NCBI GenBank assembly: GCA_017632345.1
Contig: JAGBRL010000091.1
Location: 1 to 40,931, forward strand
Direction of reading: 5' to 3'
DNA length: 40,931 nucleotides
From: Paludibacteraceae bacterium
Lineage (GTDB): Bacteria; Bacteroidota; Bacteroidia; Bacteroidales; Paludibacteraceae
Positions 33,301 through 40,834 of the stretch are shown piece by piece (position 1 is the first letter of the stretch; every line of letters starts with the position of its first letter). The notes below the pieces were generated by a model. That model saw only the letters and a program-made list of their open reading frames with translations. It was not told the DNA's origin and did not search any database. The position numbers were made by a program, and so were the translations under genes.

Positions 33301-34262
33301 AGGGCAGTGGTCTGGGCTTCGGCATCTGCAAAGAGTATGTTCAGCGAAACGGGGGAACTGTCTATATTGAAAGCCGCAGGAACGAGGGTACGGTGGTCAG
33401 ACTGACTTTGCCTGCTTCGGTGAAACAGTTGCGCTCTAAAAAGTATGTGGGAAATGCCAAGGACAAGATTGCGCCTGAAAGTCTTGAGATGTTGCAGGGG
33501 AATGTTGTGCTTGTGGTTGATGATGACAAGCTTATATGCGAAGGTATGAAGGCTCTGCTGGAAAAGCATGTCACCGTATTTACCGCAAATAACGGGCTTG
33601 AGGCTTTGGATCTTTTGAATCAACGTGATTTCGACATAATCCTGAGCGATGTGGAGATGCCGGAGATGAGCGGGGTTGAGATGTGCGAGGTCATTAGGAA
33701 AAGCGCGGCGTTTAAACATATTCCGATTTTGTTCCTTTCTGCAAGAACTGCGGAGAGCGACAGACTTTTGGGTCTGCTTAGCGGTGCTATCGACTATATC
33801 CCGAAACCGTTCAGCCAGGACGAACTGTTTGTGAAACTTTGCAATATTCTGAATATGCGTAAACTGCAGCAGGAACGGTTTGTGGCTCAGTTTATGAAAA
33901 ATACGGATTCGGACATGCCTCTGGAAAAGACCGAAGAGACCGAGGCTGATCCATTCCTTGAAAAGTATTTGAGTATTATAAAATTGAGGTATTCGGAGAG
34001 CGATTTGTCTGTGGATTCACTTGCGGACGCTATGTGCGTGAGCCGCGCAACTTTATCGCGACGCACTAAAGCAATACTGGGCAAAACGCCAATCGAACTG
34101 CTGAACGAGTTCAGACTTAATGAGGCAATGCGTATGCTTAAAGGCGGAAGAAACTCTCAGACTGTGAGCGATGTGGCTTTTGCTTCCGGATTTAACGATC
34201 TTGCGTATTTCAGCAAACGGTTTAAAGAACGTTTTGGCGTCAGCCCGTCTGCTGTGAAGTAA
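30309..34262 (+). CDS. Hybrid two-component system protein (sensor kinase, receiver and AraC-type regulator in one chain)
   Basis: A 1317-residue protein. Signal peptide (KHILAILLLLLLNCGLNA). Periplasmic beta-propeller of reg_prop repeats (about 20-675; e.g. LISNRVFGLTKDADGFVWAA). A Y_Y_Y domain (about 690-765). One transmembrane helix (about 768-788). HisKA with phosphorylated His824 in VVGHDLKNPM. HATPase with NVLNNAIKF, DSGVGMS and GSGLGFGI. Receiver (about 1064-1180) with Asp1114 in LSDVEMPEMSG. AraC-type DNA-binding domain (about 1220-1317; SVDSLADAMCVSRATLSRR, FASGFNDLAYFSKRFK). Such proteins sense oligosaccharides and activate polysaccharide-use genes. Being next to the xylanase gene, xylo- or arabinoxylo-oligosaccharides are the likely ligand class, which is inference. 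The ATG at 30309 starts the signal peptide; a 19-residue upstream extension would place a promoter box inside the gene. Confidence 0.93.
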   Translation: MRKHILAILLLLLLNCGLNAQELGRFDHYSTKEGLISNRVFGLTKDADGFVWAATDFGLERFDGQFFKHYKKSVYEEMPRENFQFVSSFENGNLCAGGYNGLLLEYDMRADSFRNVMPEEFNSSFFKESIDLYKDDKGNYYLFTSAGIYPYSKTERVFSSNSPIFKATKDFYVCAMFIDKYDRVWAGSVDSVCVFDKAGNKVELDMGEKRSFGFIKGFIYEDDKLYMTTQANEMLVFDITEGKISKPKIVSVPFANVSKVMRDKTGRYWFATDGDGLWHTSGSQIKDLKFLSVMPFDAQHDEFRKIYAITEDNMGDIWVGTQNSGVWRYRINDQKVMTMSENYGFPASVCSSFLEDNGTLYVGSDGIGIFSMPLDFSKFSLKKFDNNNILHMTKTPDGELWVATWGGGVFRVNLENGNVINEPFDGIENPCKCYFSICSFGDEMYACTAGDGLYMRKGGANWSRVPLEGDTLSRQSNRWVYHVCEGRDGVRWVISTNTLWWLKDGKARATLPDVNIVKSYVPLSVNDGVCDEDGYFFAATSSGVLKFAPDGSSYEKLDFLPDVGFSTILRDNDGLFWVAGSNYVYSFDYKKKTVWKLPGDYENLPNYYFYSRSGIKDSNGILHLGTNGGFLSFNPEKLADADEIELFRFSDLYISEEKVKKGEGVLANGDLNALDKLTLDYDKSNVTICFDLIDFSDFDCVQLRYRLEGVSDKWIELGRCRSVNFTHIPEGSCRLVVEAYRTSLDSKSKTIVLNIEVRPPWWNTIWFKLVLILAVALAVYLYFYARTKRLVQEQKILSDKVDERTVELSQALNEKDRLISVVGHDLKNPMFAIVTALESLKDKGSVSTAEDFKVLGDVLGSAKTLQGEMVKLLDWANAGQKDIVCKKTDASVELSVDNAYLLLKDLLEKKKQLFCKDINLEHFAFVDERMLEIVLRNVLNNAIKFTPEGGRIEVIAKEQEDVIVVEVKDSGVGMSEEKVKKLLSSGKNESSAGTNGEQGSGLGFGICKEYVQRNGGTVYIESRRNEGTVVRLTLPASVKQLRSKKYVGNAKDKIAPESLEMLQGNVVLVVDDDKLICEGMKALLEKHVTVFTANNGLEALDLLNQRDFDIILSDVEMPEMSGVEMCEVIRKSAAFKHIPILFLSARTAESDRLLGLLSGAIDYIPKPFSQDELFVKLCNILNMRKLQQERFVAQFMKNTDSDMPLEKTEETEADPFLEKYLSIIKLRYSESDLSVDSLADAMCVSRATLSRRTKAILGKTPIELLNEFRLNEAMRMLKGGRNSQTVSDVAFASGFNDLAYFSKRFKERFGVSPSAVK

Positions 34263-34734
34263 TGCGAATCTCCATTGTTGCAGATTAAAAGATGTGAGCT
34301 ATCTGTCTGTCTGCTGTTTGCTGAAGAAGTTCCGTTTTTTATTGAAAAACGGACAGATATGTTGTTGCGTTTTTGCATAATTGAAAAAAAATCAATAAAC
34401 TTGCAGAGGTGTGTTTTGCCAGATGTGCGGCTTCGCAATGTGGACGGGGCGCTTTGTTTGGCAGAGGTGCAGTCAATTACATTTGAATTATGTTTGGAAG
34501 ATTGTTTCAAGGCAGCTTCTTTAATTTAGTTCATGGTGATTTTGAAGGACATTTTGCTTAGGGTGTTCAGAAAGTGCTTCGCAGATTAAGACGGTGGGTT
34601 TGCAAAAACGTAATTTGTGAAAGTAACCGCCAGATTTCAGCAATTCTGACCGGTCTGAACAGTTTGAAGACAAATTGTATTTCGAAATTTGCTTAGGTTA
34701 TTTTTTTTGAATATAGTTATAAACTACAAATATT
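34263..34734. other. Intergenic region between hybrid sensor and CotH genes
   Basis: No credible gene. It holds a perfect hairpin (34331-34353). Just before the CotH gene there is a weak promoter-like pair, TTTG (34688-34691), 20 bp, TATAGTTA (34712-34719). Short reading frames here lack family signals and ribosome sites. Confidence 0.4.
34331..34353 (+). terminator. Hairpin after the hybrid sensor gene
   Basis: Perfect 9-bp stem TCCGTTTTT / AAAAACGGA (34331-34339, 34345-34353) with a 5-base loop, 69 bases after the stop. There is no T run after it, so terminator function is uncertain. Confidence 0.4.
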
Positions 34735-37700
34735 ATGAATAAGCGTATATTTACATTGGTTGTGGGGCTTTTATGCCCGTTCGTCTTGTTCCCGTCGGTT
34801 TTTATTAACGAAATGATGGTGAAGAATGTCTCTAGTCATGTCAACGAGAATTTTAATTTTGAAGGTTGGGTGGAGTTGTACAACTCGGGGACTGAACCTG
34901 TGGATCTTTCTAATTACTTCTTTTCGGAAAGTTCTTCAGACCCTACGATGTGGCAGTTCGAAGGCGATATGATGATTGAGCCGAACGGCTACGCTGTTTT
35001 CTATTTTGACGAACTCGACACGTTAAATCATGTGAGTTTCAAGCTGGACAGCGATGGTGGTAAGTTATATTTGAACGACGAGTCTGGAAATTTGGTGGAT
35101 GCTGTCTCTTACCCGAAACCGCTCAGAAACGCTTCTTACGGAAGGGTGAGCGACGGTGAGGAGAGCTTCGGCTATCTGCTGTCGTCAACAATATTAGCGT
35201 CGAACAATGGTGTTAAGGTGGCAAGCAAGCAAACAGCGGCGCCTGTCTTTTCTCGCGAAGGTGGTTTTTACAATGCTCCTGTTTCGGTGGAAATCACGAT
35301 GAAGAATGGTGAGCCTGCCAAGATTTATTACACAACAGACGGATCTGAGCCGACTGCCTCGTCGCCTGTTTATTCGTCGCCTATTCAAATATCTAAAGTG
35401 ACGCCTTTGCGCGCTGTTGCGATGATTGACGGCGAGGTTGCGAGCACGGTCTCTACGGCTACTTATTTTATCGGTATTGATGATATTCCTACAAACACAA
35501 AAATCGTCTCTTTGTCAACGGACAGAGATTACGTTTACGGAGATTCGATGGGTATTTTGGTAATCGGAAAGAATGGTTTGACTGTTCCGTCCAAATGTGG
35601 CTCAACGGACAGAAAAGCGAACTATATGCACGACTGGGACCGCCCTTGCAATTTTGAATTGTTTGACGAGGACAATGTTTCTCAGGTTAATCAGGAGGTG
35701 AAAATAGGTGTCTTTGGGGCTTGCTCGCGCACAAAGCCTATCAAGTCTTTGAAGGTGAAGGCAAACAAGACTTTCGGGAACAACAAGATTGATTATCCTG
35801 TCTTTAGCGAAAAGCCTAGCTTGAAGTGGAAAAGCGTCGTTCTGAGAAATTCAGGAAATGATTTTGGACGAATGCTGTTCCGCGACGCTTTCTTGCAGAC
35901 GCTGGCGGTTTCGGGTATGGACATAGACCATCAGGCTTACGAGCCTTCGGTTGTGTTCCTGAATGGCGAGTATTATGGTATGCTGGGCATCAGAGAGCGT
36001 ACAAATAAGGATTTTGTATATTCTAATTACGGTCTGGACGAAGAGGAGTTCTGCATAGAAGAGACACAGAAAAAGGCTGTGGAGTGCAACGAGTTTAACG
36101 AACTTCTGGAGTTGGCTAAGTCTGACCCTAATGCTCCTGATTTTTACTCTAAAATGGACGAGATTATTGATGTGGAAGAGTTCTTGAATTACTTTATGAC
36201 TCAGATTTATTATTGTAACCAAGACTGGTCTGAGGGCAATAACAAGGCGTGGAAGCGTCTTGATGGAGGCAAATGGCGCTGGATTTTGTATGATGTGGAC
36301 TATACAACTTCTTTGTACGGAAACTATATGCAGACTAACGGTTTCTCTTATGCGGCAAAGTGCGGGTATTTCTCAAGATTCATCAAGAACAGCGAAGTTA
36401 AAAGGCGCTTGATGACCAAGTTCGTGGCGCATGCCGGAACAACTTTCGAGCCTCAGAATGTCTCTTATTTCATGGACAGCATGATTGCAAACGTGGAGCC
36501 GGAGGCTGATTACTACTTCGACTTTTTGCTAAAATCGAAAAAGAACGAGGTGAGCAGCTGGCGCGATGAGGCGGAAAAGGTCAGAAACTTTGTGGCTAAC
36601 AGAAAAGATTATGTGATGGGGCATGTTAAAGATTCTCTGAAACTGGGACAGCCTCTGCCTATCCGTATCTATTCGGATATTGAAGGCTCTGGTTTTGTGC
36701 TGAATGATTTGGAAAATATTTACAGAAAAGATTTCAGAAGCTATTATTTTACTGGTTCGGAAATTACTGTGGAGCCTATCGTGCCTGATGGCTACCGATT
36801 CAAGAATTGGGAAATTCGTCAGGAGACTGATTTGCTGAAGACTTCGGATACGTGGAAGTATTTGTACCAGAAAGAGTCTGTTGACCCTGCATGGAAAAGG
36901 GCTGATTATGTGGATTCTGCATGGGTCGCAGGTGCGGCGCCGCTTGGTTCTGGTCTCAGCTATTATCATAAGACAACTGTTTCCAGCTCGTCTTCTGCTG
37001 GCGGCGGATTCGGCGGCATTGGCGGTGGCGGTTTTGGTGACTGGGGCGGCGGCTTTGGCGGCTTCGGTGGTAGTGTGAATACTACAACTTATTTCAGAAA
37101 GGAACTTTCGATAGATGATGTTTCTGCGTTGGGCGAAAGCCTTCAGTGCTTGGCTCATATAAACGACGGCGCGATAATATACATCAACGGCACTGAGGTG
37201 TTCCGCTTCAACTTGCCGGATGGTCAGGTGGACGACACTATTCCTGCTATTCTCGAAATGGACTCGTACGCCACTTTGCGCTTTGATGTGCCAAGGAGTC
37301 TCCTGAATAATGGCAAAAACGTGTTGGCGGTGGAACTGCATAGTGCAGACGGCTCGTCTTCTATTGCGTTCGATATGTCGTTGTTCGACAGCCAGACTGG
37401 CTCTGTGGTGACAAGCTCATCTAACAGTTTCAAATATGAGGCAAATGTTAATGGAGAATTGGTGCTGAAAGCTGTTTATGAAAAAGACCCGGACTGGTCG
37501 CCTTCTGATGTGAAACTGTTCATTAATGAGGTCTGCGCGTCGAACAATCAGTATGTGGACGAGTTCCGCGAAGATGATGACTGGATTGAAATTTACAACG
37601 ACGGAACATCTCCTGTGGATTTGGGTGGCATGTACATTTCGGACAAGAGGAAGAACTTGACCCGTTTCCAGATTCCTACAGGTCAGCCAGAAAAGACAAC

Positions 37701-38268
37701 AGTTCCGGCTAAGGGCTATCTGGTAATCTGGGCTGATGCAGACTCTTCTGCGCAGGGACCTCTGCACACTAATTTCAAATTGTCTAAGTCGAGCTCGCAG
37801 ACAATATCGCTTTCGCGAATGGAGGACGGTGAACTTGTTGTGCTGGACTCTATAAGATATGTGAATCATGTGTCGGGACAGACTTATAGCCGTTTCTCTT
37901 ACAGCGGAGATGGGGCATGGTGCATCACGTCTCGTCCTACGTTTGCGGCGAAGAACGCTTACTTCCCTGTAGAAACAGAAGGGGCTGGCGGTGAAGAAAA
38001 TGGCGAAACTACATACGATGCGTTAGCCGAGGCTGAAGTCGGAGCCGTGCAGGTTTACCCTAATCCGGCTGAAGATTATCTGTGGTTCTCTTTTGCTGAA
38101 GAGGAGAGCGCGATGATTTCTATTTCAGACATGACCGGCAGAGTTCTGGTGCGCAAGAAAGTGAATACAGGAGAAAGTGTTTATGTCGGAGATTTGAGCA
38201 GAGGTACATATATTGTGGATGTTAAAACTGAAGAAAAACAGTTCAGCATCAAGATTATAAAACCATAA
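34735..38268 (+). CDS. Secreted CotH-kinase family protein with two lamin-tail domains and T9SS sorting domain
   Basis: An 1177-residue protein. Signal peptide (1 to about 21). Lamin-tail domain 1 (about 22-150; VFINEMMVKN, WVELYNSGTEPVDLSNYF). An FN3-like/chitobiase-C-type module (about 165-250; IYYTTDGSEPTASSPVYS). CotH kinase region (about 260-640) with NQDWSEGNNKAWKR (from about residue 494) and the metal-binding ILYDVDYTTS (Asp520, Asp522). A jelly-roll module (about 685-905) interrupted by a Ser/Gly/Phe-rich run (about 751-781). Lamin-tail domain 2 (about 925-1075; LFINEVCASNNQ, DDWIEIYNDGTSPVDLGGMY). A classic T9SS sorting domain (1104-1177; VYPNPAEDYL, ISDMTGRVLV, GTYIV). CotH proteins are atypical secreted kinases known from Bacillus spore coats. 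The substrate here is unknown. Monocistronic, ending at a strong terminator. Confidence 0.88.
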   Translation: MNKRIFTLVVGLLCPFVLFPSVFINEMMVKNVSSHVNENFNFEGWVELYNSGTEPVDLSNYFFSESSSDPTMWQFEGDMMIEPNGYAVFYFDELDTLNHVSFKLDSDGGKLYLNDESGNLVDAVSYPKPLRNASYGRVSDGEESFGYLLSSTILASNNGVKVASKQTAAPVFSREGGFYNAPVSVEITMKNGEPAKIYYTTDGSEPTASSPVYSSPIQISKVTPLRAVAMIDGEVASTVSTATYFIGIDDIPTNTKIVSLSTDRDYVYGDSMGILVIGKNGLTVPSKCGSTDRKANYMHDWDRPCNFELFDEDNVSQVNQEVKIGVFGACSRTKPIKSLKVKANKTFGNNKIDYPVFSEKPSLKWKSVVLRNSGNDFGRMLFRDAFLQTLAVSGMDIDHQAYEPSVVFLNGEYYGMLGIRERTNKDFVYSNYGLDEEEFCIEETQKKAVECNEFNELLELAKSDPNAPDFYSKMDEIIDVEEFLNYFMTQIYYCNQDWSEGNNKAWKRLDGGKWRWILYDVDYTTSLYGNYMQTNGFSYAAKCGYFSRFIKNSEVKRRLMTKFVAHAGTTFEPQNVSYFMDSMIANVEPEADYYFDFLLKSKKNEVSSWRDEAEKVRNFVANRKDYVMGHVKDSLKLGQPLPIRIYSDIEGSGFVLNDLENIYRKDFRSYYFTGSEITVEPIVPDGYRFKNWEIRQETDLLKTSDTWKYLYQKESVDPAWKRADYVDSAWVAGAAPLGSGLSYYHKTTVSSSSSAGGGFGGIGGGGFGDWGGGFGGFGGSVNTTTYFRKELSIDDVSALGESLQCLAHINDGAIIYINGTEVFRFNLPDGQVDDTIPAILEMDSYATLRFDVPRSLLNNGKNVLAVELHSADGSSSIAFDMSLFDSQTGSVVTSSSNSFKYEANVNGELVLKAVYEKDPDWSPSDVKLFINEVCASNNQYVDEFREDDDWIEIYNDGTSPVDLGGMYISDKRKNLTRFQIPTGQPEKTTVPAKGYLVIWADADSSAQGPLHTNFKLSKSSSQTISLSRMEDGELVVLDSIRYVNHVSGQTYSRFSYSGDGAWCITSRPTFAAKNAYFPVETEGAGGEENGETTYDALAEAEVGAVQVYPNPAEDYLWFSFAEEESAMISISDMTGRVLVRKKVNTGESVYVGDLSRGTYIVDVKTEEKQFSIKIIKP

Positions 38269-38290
38269 TTTATTGGCTGAATAACCCGCA

Positions 38291-38328
38291 AGCGTCCTAA
38301 ATTCCGCAAGAGTTTAGGACGCTTTTTT
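38291..38328 (+). terminator. Terminator of the CotH-family gene
   Basis: Perfect 11-bp stem AGCGTCCTAAA (38291-38301) / TTTAGGACGCT (38313-38323) followed by a T run. Confidence 0.92.
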
Positions 38329-38411
38329 AGTTGCAGTTAAATTTAAAGAACGAGTCGTGATGATGCAGGGAATATATTTCAGAAAGGAATGGTTTTGTTC
38401 GATATTTTTTT

Positions 38412-38419
38412 TACCTTTG
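38412..38419 (+). promoter_or_regulatory. -7 box upstream of the AT-rich gene pair
   Basis: TACCTTTG at 38412-38419, about 145 bases before the ATG at 38565. A TTTG lies only 14 bp upstream, so the -33 box is not convincing. Confidence 0.4.
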
Positions 38420-38564
38420 CCTTATCGTGCCTTTATGATATTTTTTTGTTTTTGCAACATCATGCTATGTGAATTTTTGACACGGTAATATTTCGTGATA
38501 ACTTTTGGTAGTTCGGAATTTTAAAAAGTTTTAGTAGTGCGGCGTTGTGTAATTTGGTTGAATT

Positions 38565-39119
38565 ATGAAATTCTTTTATGTTGTGTTATTATTTTTGTGG
38601 AGCGCGACTTCTGTGATTGCGCAAAACTATTTTGACAGTTTTGTTGGAAAATTAGATGTTGACTACACATGCTTGCCCAATAAGGCGCCAGACGATTTTC
38701 GTGGTAATTTTTTAAAAAAAGAACAATATATGGTAGTCCCTCATGATTGCTACTTGCTGAAGTCACGGTCGCTTGTAAAAAATAAATACGGGCAAGATAG
38801 TTATTTGCGGTATTGGTTAAGTTATTATCTGTTTAAAGATACGACAGAATGTAAGGCTGCAATCGAAAGGTACAGCTCAACTGTAGCAAAAAGCATTGAT
38901 GGTTTTAAATACAAAGAAGATGGTGATGCCAAAACGGCACCTATGGTGATGATATTCAATAGTAAGAATATTTTCTGTTTGTATGGCAATTGTGAAACAG
39001 AGTTGGATCCTTCATGGGAGTCTCTGAAAAATGCTTTCATCGCAGAATATGCAGAAAAGGGAGCTATGCTTTTGATAGCTAAATGCGGTTATGTCCAATG
39101 GAAAACGCATGATAATTAA
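38565..39119 (+). CDS. Exported protein of unknown family
   Basis: A 184-residue protein with a clear signal peptide (MKFFYVVLLFLWSATSVIA, cleavage before Gln20). The mature part of about 165 residues is mixed alpha/beta with a few Cys (in DYTCLP, PHDCYLL, DTTECKAA, FCLYGNCETE and IAKCGY) that could form disulfides. I recognise no family. It is followed after 19 bases by the WG-repeat protein gene, so the two are probably one operon. Both are more AT-rich than the genes to the left, which suggests later acquisition. Confidence 0.7.
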   Translation: MKFFYVVLLFLWSATSVIAQNYFDSFVGKLDVDYTCLPNKAPDDFRGNFLKKEQYMVVPHDCYLLKSRSLVKNKYGQDSYLRYWLSYYLFKDTTECKAAIERYSSTVAKSIDGFKYKEDGDAKTAPMVMIFNSKNIFCLYGNCETELDPSWESLKNAFIAEYAEKGAMLLIAKCGYVQWKTHDN

Positions 39120-39138
39120 CAATACAAAACAAGTTATT

Positions 39139-40548
39139 ATGCATACAGATAAGTTTTTTACAATTTTATTTGCTGTATTATGTCTGTGCTTTAATGCTCA
39201 TTCTCAGCGTTTTGATGAAAAAAGGTTAAATGATTCATTAGCAAAGTACGACTATTTTGAAGGTGTTGTTAATGACATGATAAAAGTACAAAAAAATTCC
39301 AAATGTGGATTCGTAAATATTAAAGGAGAAGAAATTATTCCTCTGCGTTATAGTTGGGATGGGTCATATTGTTATGAAAATTTTTGCTATATGCAGATTG
39401 GAGACTCAGTTACTCTTTTTTCAAAAAAAGGTGAAGTTATCAAATCTGGCAAAATTGAAAGAAATAATGAAGAGTCAAGAATTATTTATTTTCAAAATAA
39501 AGTAGGGATTGTTGTGGATGATAAAATTAAATATCTTGATGCAAATATGTACTGGGTAGCTGATATCGGTTCTTATTTTATTTTCCAATGTGATGATGAA
39601 GGAAATCGATACTCTTTGCTATATGATTACGAAGGAAACGAAATCCTAAAATATGATGAAATTCATTTCATGCTTAATCGTAGCCTTTTTAGTCATCATG
39701 AATCTCTTCAACCGTATTCAAATCAATATTTCATCGTTAAAAAAAACAATAAATATGGAGTTGTTGATCTTAAAGAACGTTTGATTGTTCCTTTTAAATT
39801 TGATAAAAATACCATTACTTTATCAGATAATTATCTGATATACCATAATTTTAACAAATCTGAGTTGAGTTTTATTGTATTTTCATTGAGTGGAGACGCT
39901 CTTTCTTCTATTGAATATGATAGATGTTCTACGTATAAAAACTACATTTTCGGTTGGCATGATTCCGATTGCGATATTATTTGCAACAACAAATTGACAG
40001 ATAGGTTTAAATTTGGTAAAAATCTCATAACAAAGGATTCTTCACATGTAAAAATCAACACATTATCAAAAGAATCTATGATGAATTTCTTTTACATTAA
40101 TGGCGATTTGTTGATATATGAAACAAATGGTAAGTTTGGCGTTATTCACAAAAACGGAAAAGAAATAGTTCCCTGTAAATATTTTTCCATTGATGTGTTA
40201 GATAATTTGATAATCGCTCATAAAGACTCCTCTTATGAGCCTATAGTGTCATTATTTGATAAAAAAGGTAATTGTATAAAAGATAACTTGTGTTATCCAT
40301 TCACTCCTAATATTCATTTGAATGGATGCCTTTTCACAAGTTCGACTGATAAGGATAACGAAAGTTATAAAAATCTACATCCTATGCTTAGAATGGGATT
40401 AGGTAAACCTCCCAAAACTTACTATATATGGAATGATAAAAAAGCAAAATTGATCGAGGTAAAACAGGTCGTCGGGGATAAATTGAGTATTGATTATTGT
40501 AAAGTTAAAAGTGATGATGGTACGTATAGAATTATTAAAGTAAAATAG
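39139..40548 (+). CDS. Exported WG-repeat protein
   Basis: A 469-residue protein with a signal peptide (MHTDKFFTILFAVLCLCFNAHS). Several WG-type repeats of the form 'xxGxxxxxGxxxIPxxY' are visible: CGFVNIKGEEIIPLRYSW (about 57-74), KYGVVDLKERLIVPFKF (about 206-222) and KFGVIHKNGKEIVPCKYF (about 332-349), with degenerate copies between. WG-repeat proteins form beta-structures of unknown role, probably in binding at the envelope. The start at 39139 opens the signal peptide. The frame continues upstream to 39091, overlapping the previous gene, but those 16 residues are polar and would mask the signal. It is clearly AT-rich. Confidence 0.8.
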   Translation: MHTDKFFTILFAVLCLCFNAHSQRFDEKRLNDSLAKYDYFEGVVNDMIKVQKNSKCGFVNIKGEEIIPLRYSWDGSYCYENFCYMQIGDSVTLFSKKGEVIKSGKIERNNEESRIIYFQNKVGIVVDDKIKYLDANMYWVADIGSYFIFQCDDEGNRYSLLYDYEGNEILKYDEIHFMLNRSLFSHHESLQPYSNQYFIVKKNNKYGVVDLKERLIVPFKFDKNTITLSDNYLIYHNFNKSELSFIVFSLSGDALSSIEYDRCSTYKNYIFGWHDSDCDIICNNKLTDRFKFGKNLITKDSSHVKINTLSKESMMNFFYINGDLLIYETNGKFGVIHKNGKEIVPCKYFSIDVLDNLIIAHKDSSYEPIVSLFDKKGNCIKDNLCYPFTPNIHLNGCLFTSSTDKDNESYKNLHPMLRMGLGKPPKTYYIWNDKKAKLIEVKQVVGDKLSIDYCKVKSDDGTYRIIKVK

Positions 40549-40572
40549 TATTTTCCAAAAGCTGAATTTTCC

Positions 40573-40580
40573 TATCTTTG
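40573..40580 (+). promoter_or_regulatory. -7 box of the interrupted AAA-ATPase-like gene
   Basis: TATCTTTG at 40573-40580, 25 bases before the ATG at 40605; no clear -33 box. Confidence 0.45.
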
Positions 40581-40604
40581 TAAAAATATTAAACATTAGA
40601 AATT

Positions 40605-40697
40605 ATGGGCTTATATCTGAATCCGAATGCGGATGCGTTCATAGAAGACAAAGGTACATGGATTTATGTTGATAAATCTTTTATTAGTGTCCGATAA
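40605..40697 (+). pseudogene. 5' fragment of an AAA-ATPase-like / PD-(D/E)XK nuclease family gene, cut by an insertion
   Basis: The frame begins MGLYLNPNADAFIEDKGTWI and continues YVDKSF before running into the inserted element and stopping at TAA (40695-40697). Only about 26 residues belong to the original gene. 'MGLYLNP...IYVDKT/S' is the characteristic start of the large AAA-ATPase_like plus C-terminal PD-(D/E)XK family, common and multi-copy in Bacteroidales. The promoter and start are intact but the rest, if it exists, lies beyond the window. The last four codons (ISVR) come from the element. Confidence 0.65.
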
Positions 40698-40714
40698 AAT
40701 GTGTACTTTTGCCC

Positions 40715-40762
40715 ATGGTTATGTTTTATATGTGTGAATCGAAGATAACCAAAAAGGACTGA
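40715..40762 (+). CDS. 15-codon remnant frame inside the MITE-like element
   Basis: ATG (40715) to TGA (40760-40762) encodes MVMFYMCESKITKKD. It lies four bases after the -7 box and its stop overlaps the terminator stem. It is best read as the first codons of a transposase fused to its last ones, not as a functional peptide. Confidence 0.35.
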   Translation: MVMFYMCESKITKKD

Positions 40763-40796
40763 ATCTTGCAAGTCAGATTCAGTCCTAAATTTTTTT
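40755..40796 (+). terminator. Terminator inside the MITE-like element
   Basis: Perfect 12-bp stem AGGACTGAATCT (40755-40766) / AGATTCAGTCCT (40775-40786), 8-base loop, then AAA and seven T. The inverted copy at about 40876-40907 has the same hairpin. Confidence 0.8.
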
Positions 40797-40834
40797 ATTG
40801 CTTAAAAGTTTTATCGGACACTAATAATTATAAA

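Larger units (their letters stand above)
40681..40827 (+). mobile_element. MITE-like element (about 147 bp) with perfect 19-bp terminal inverted repeats
   Basis: The left end TTATTAGTGTCCGATAAAA (40681-40699) is matched exactly, inverted, at 40809-40827. Exact edges may differ by a few bases because the flanks are also A/T. No target duplication is obvious. Inside are a -7 box TACTTTTG (40704-40711), a 15-codon reading frame (40715-40762) and a terminator hairpin (from 40755). These look like the start and end of a transposase gene joined after an internal deletion. The parent insertion sequence family cannot be named with certainty. Confidence 0.75.

Noticed and set aside
34275..34529. Short plus-strand frame after the hybrid sensor
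   Set aside because: No ribosome site, a hairpin lies inside it, and an opposite-strand frame of similar quality overlaps it; chance frame.
36985..37076. Gly-rich tract considered as a DNA tandem repeat or mobile insert
   Set aside because: The codons vary and there are no flanking repeats; it is better described as a protein low-complexity loop.
39091..39138. 16-codon extension of the WG-repeat protein overlapping the previous gene
   Set aside because: It is polar and would precede a clear signal peptide that starts at 39139.
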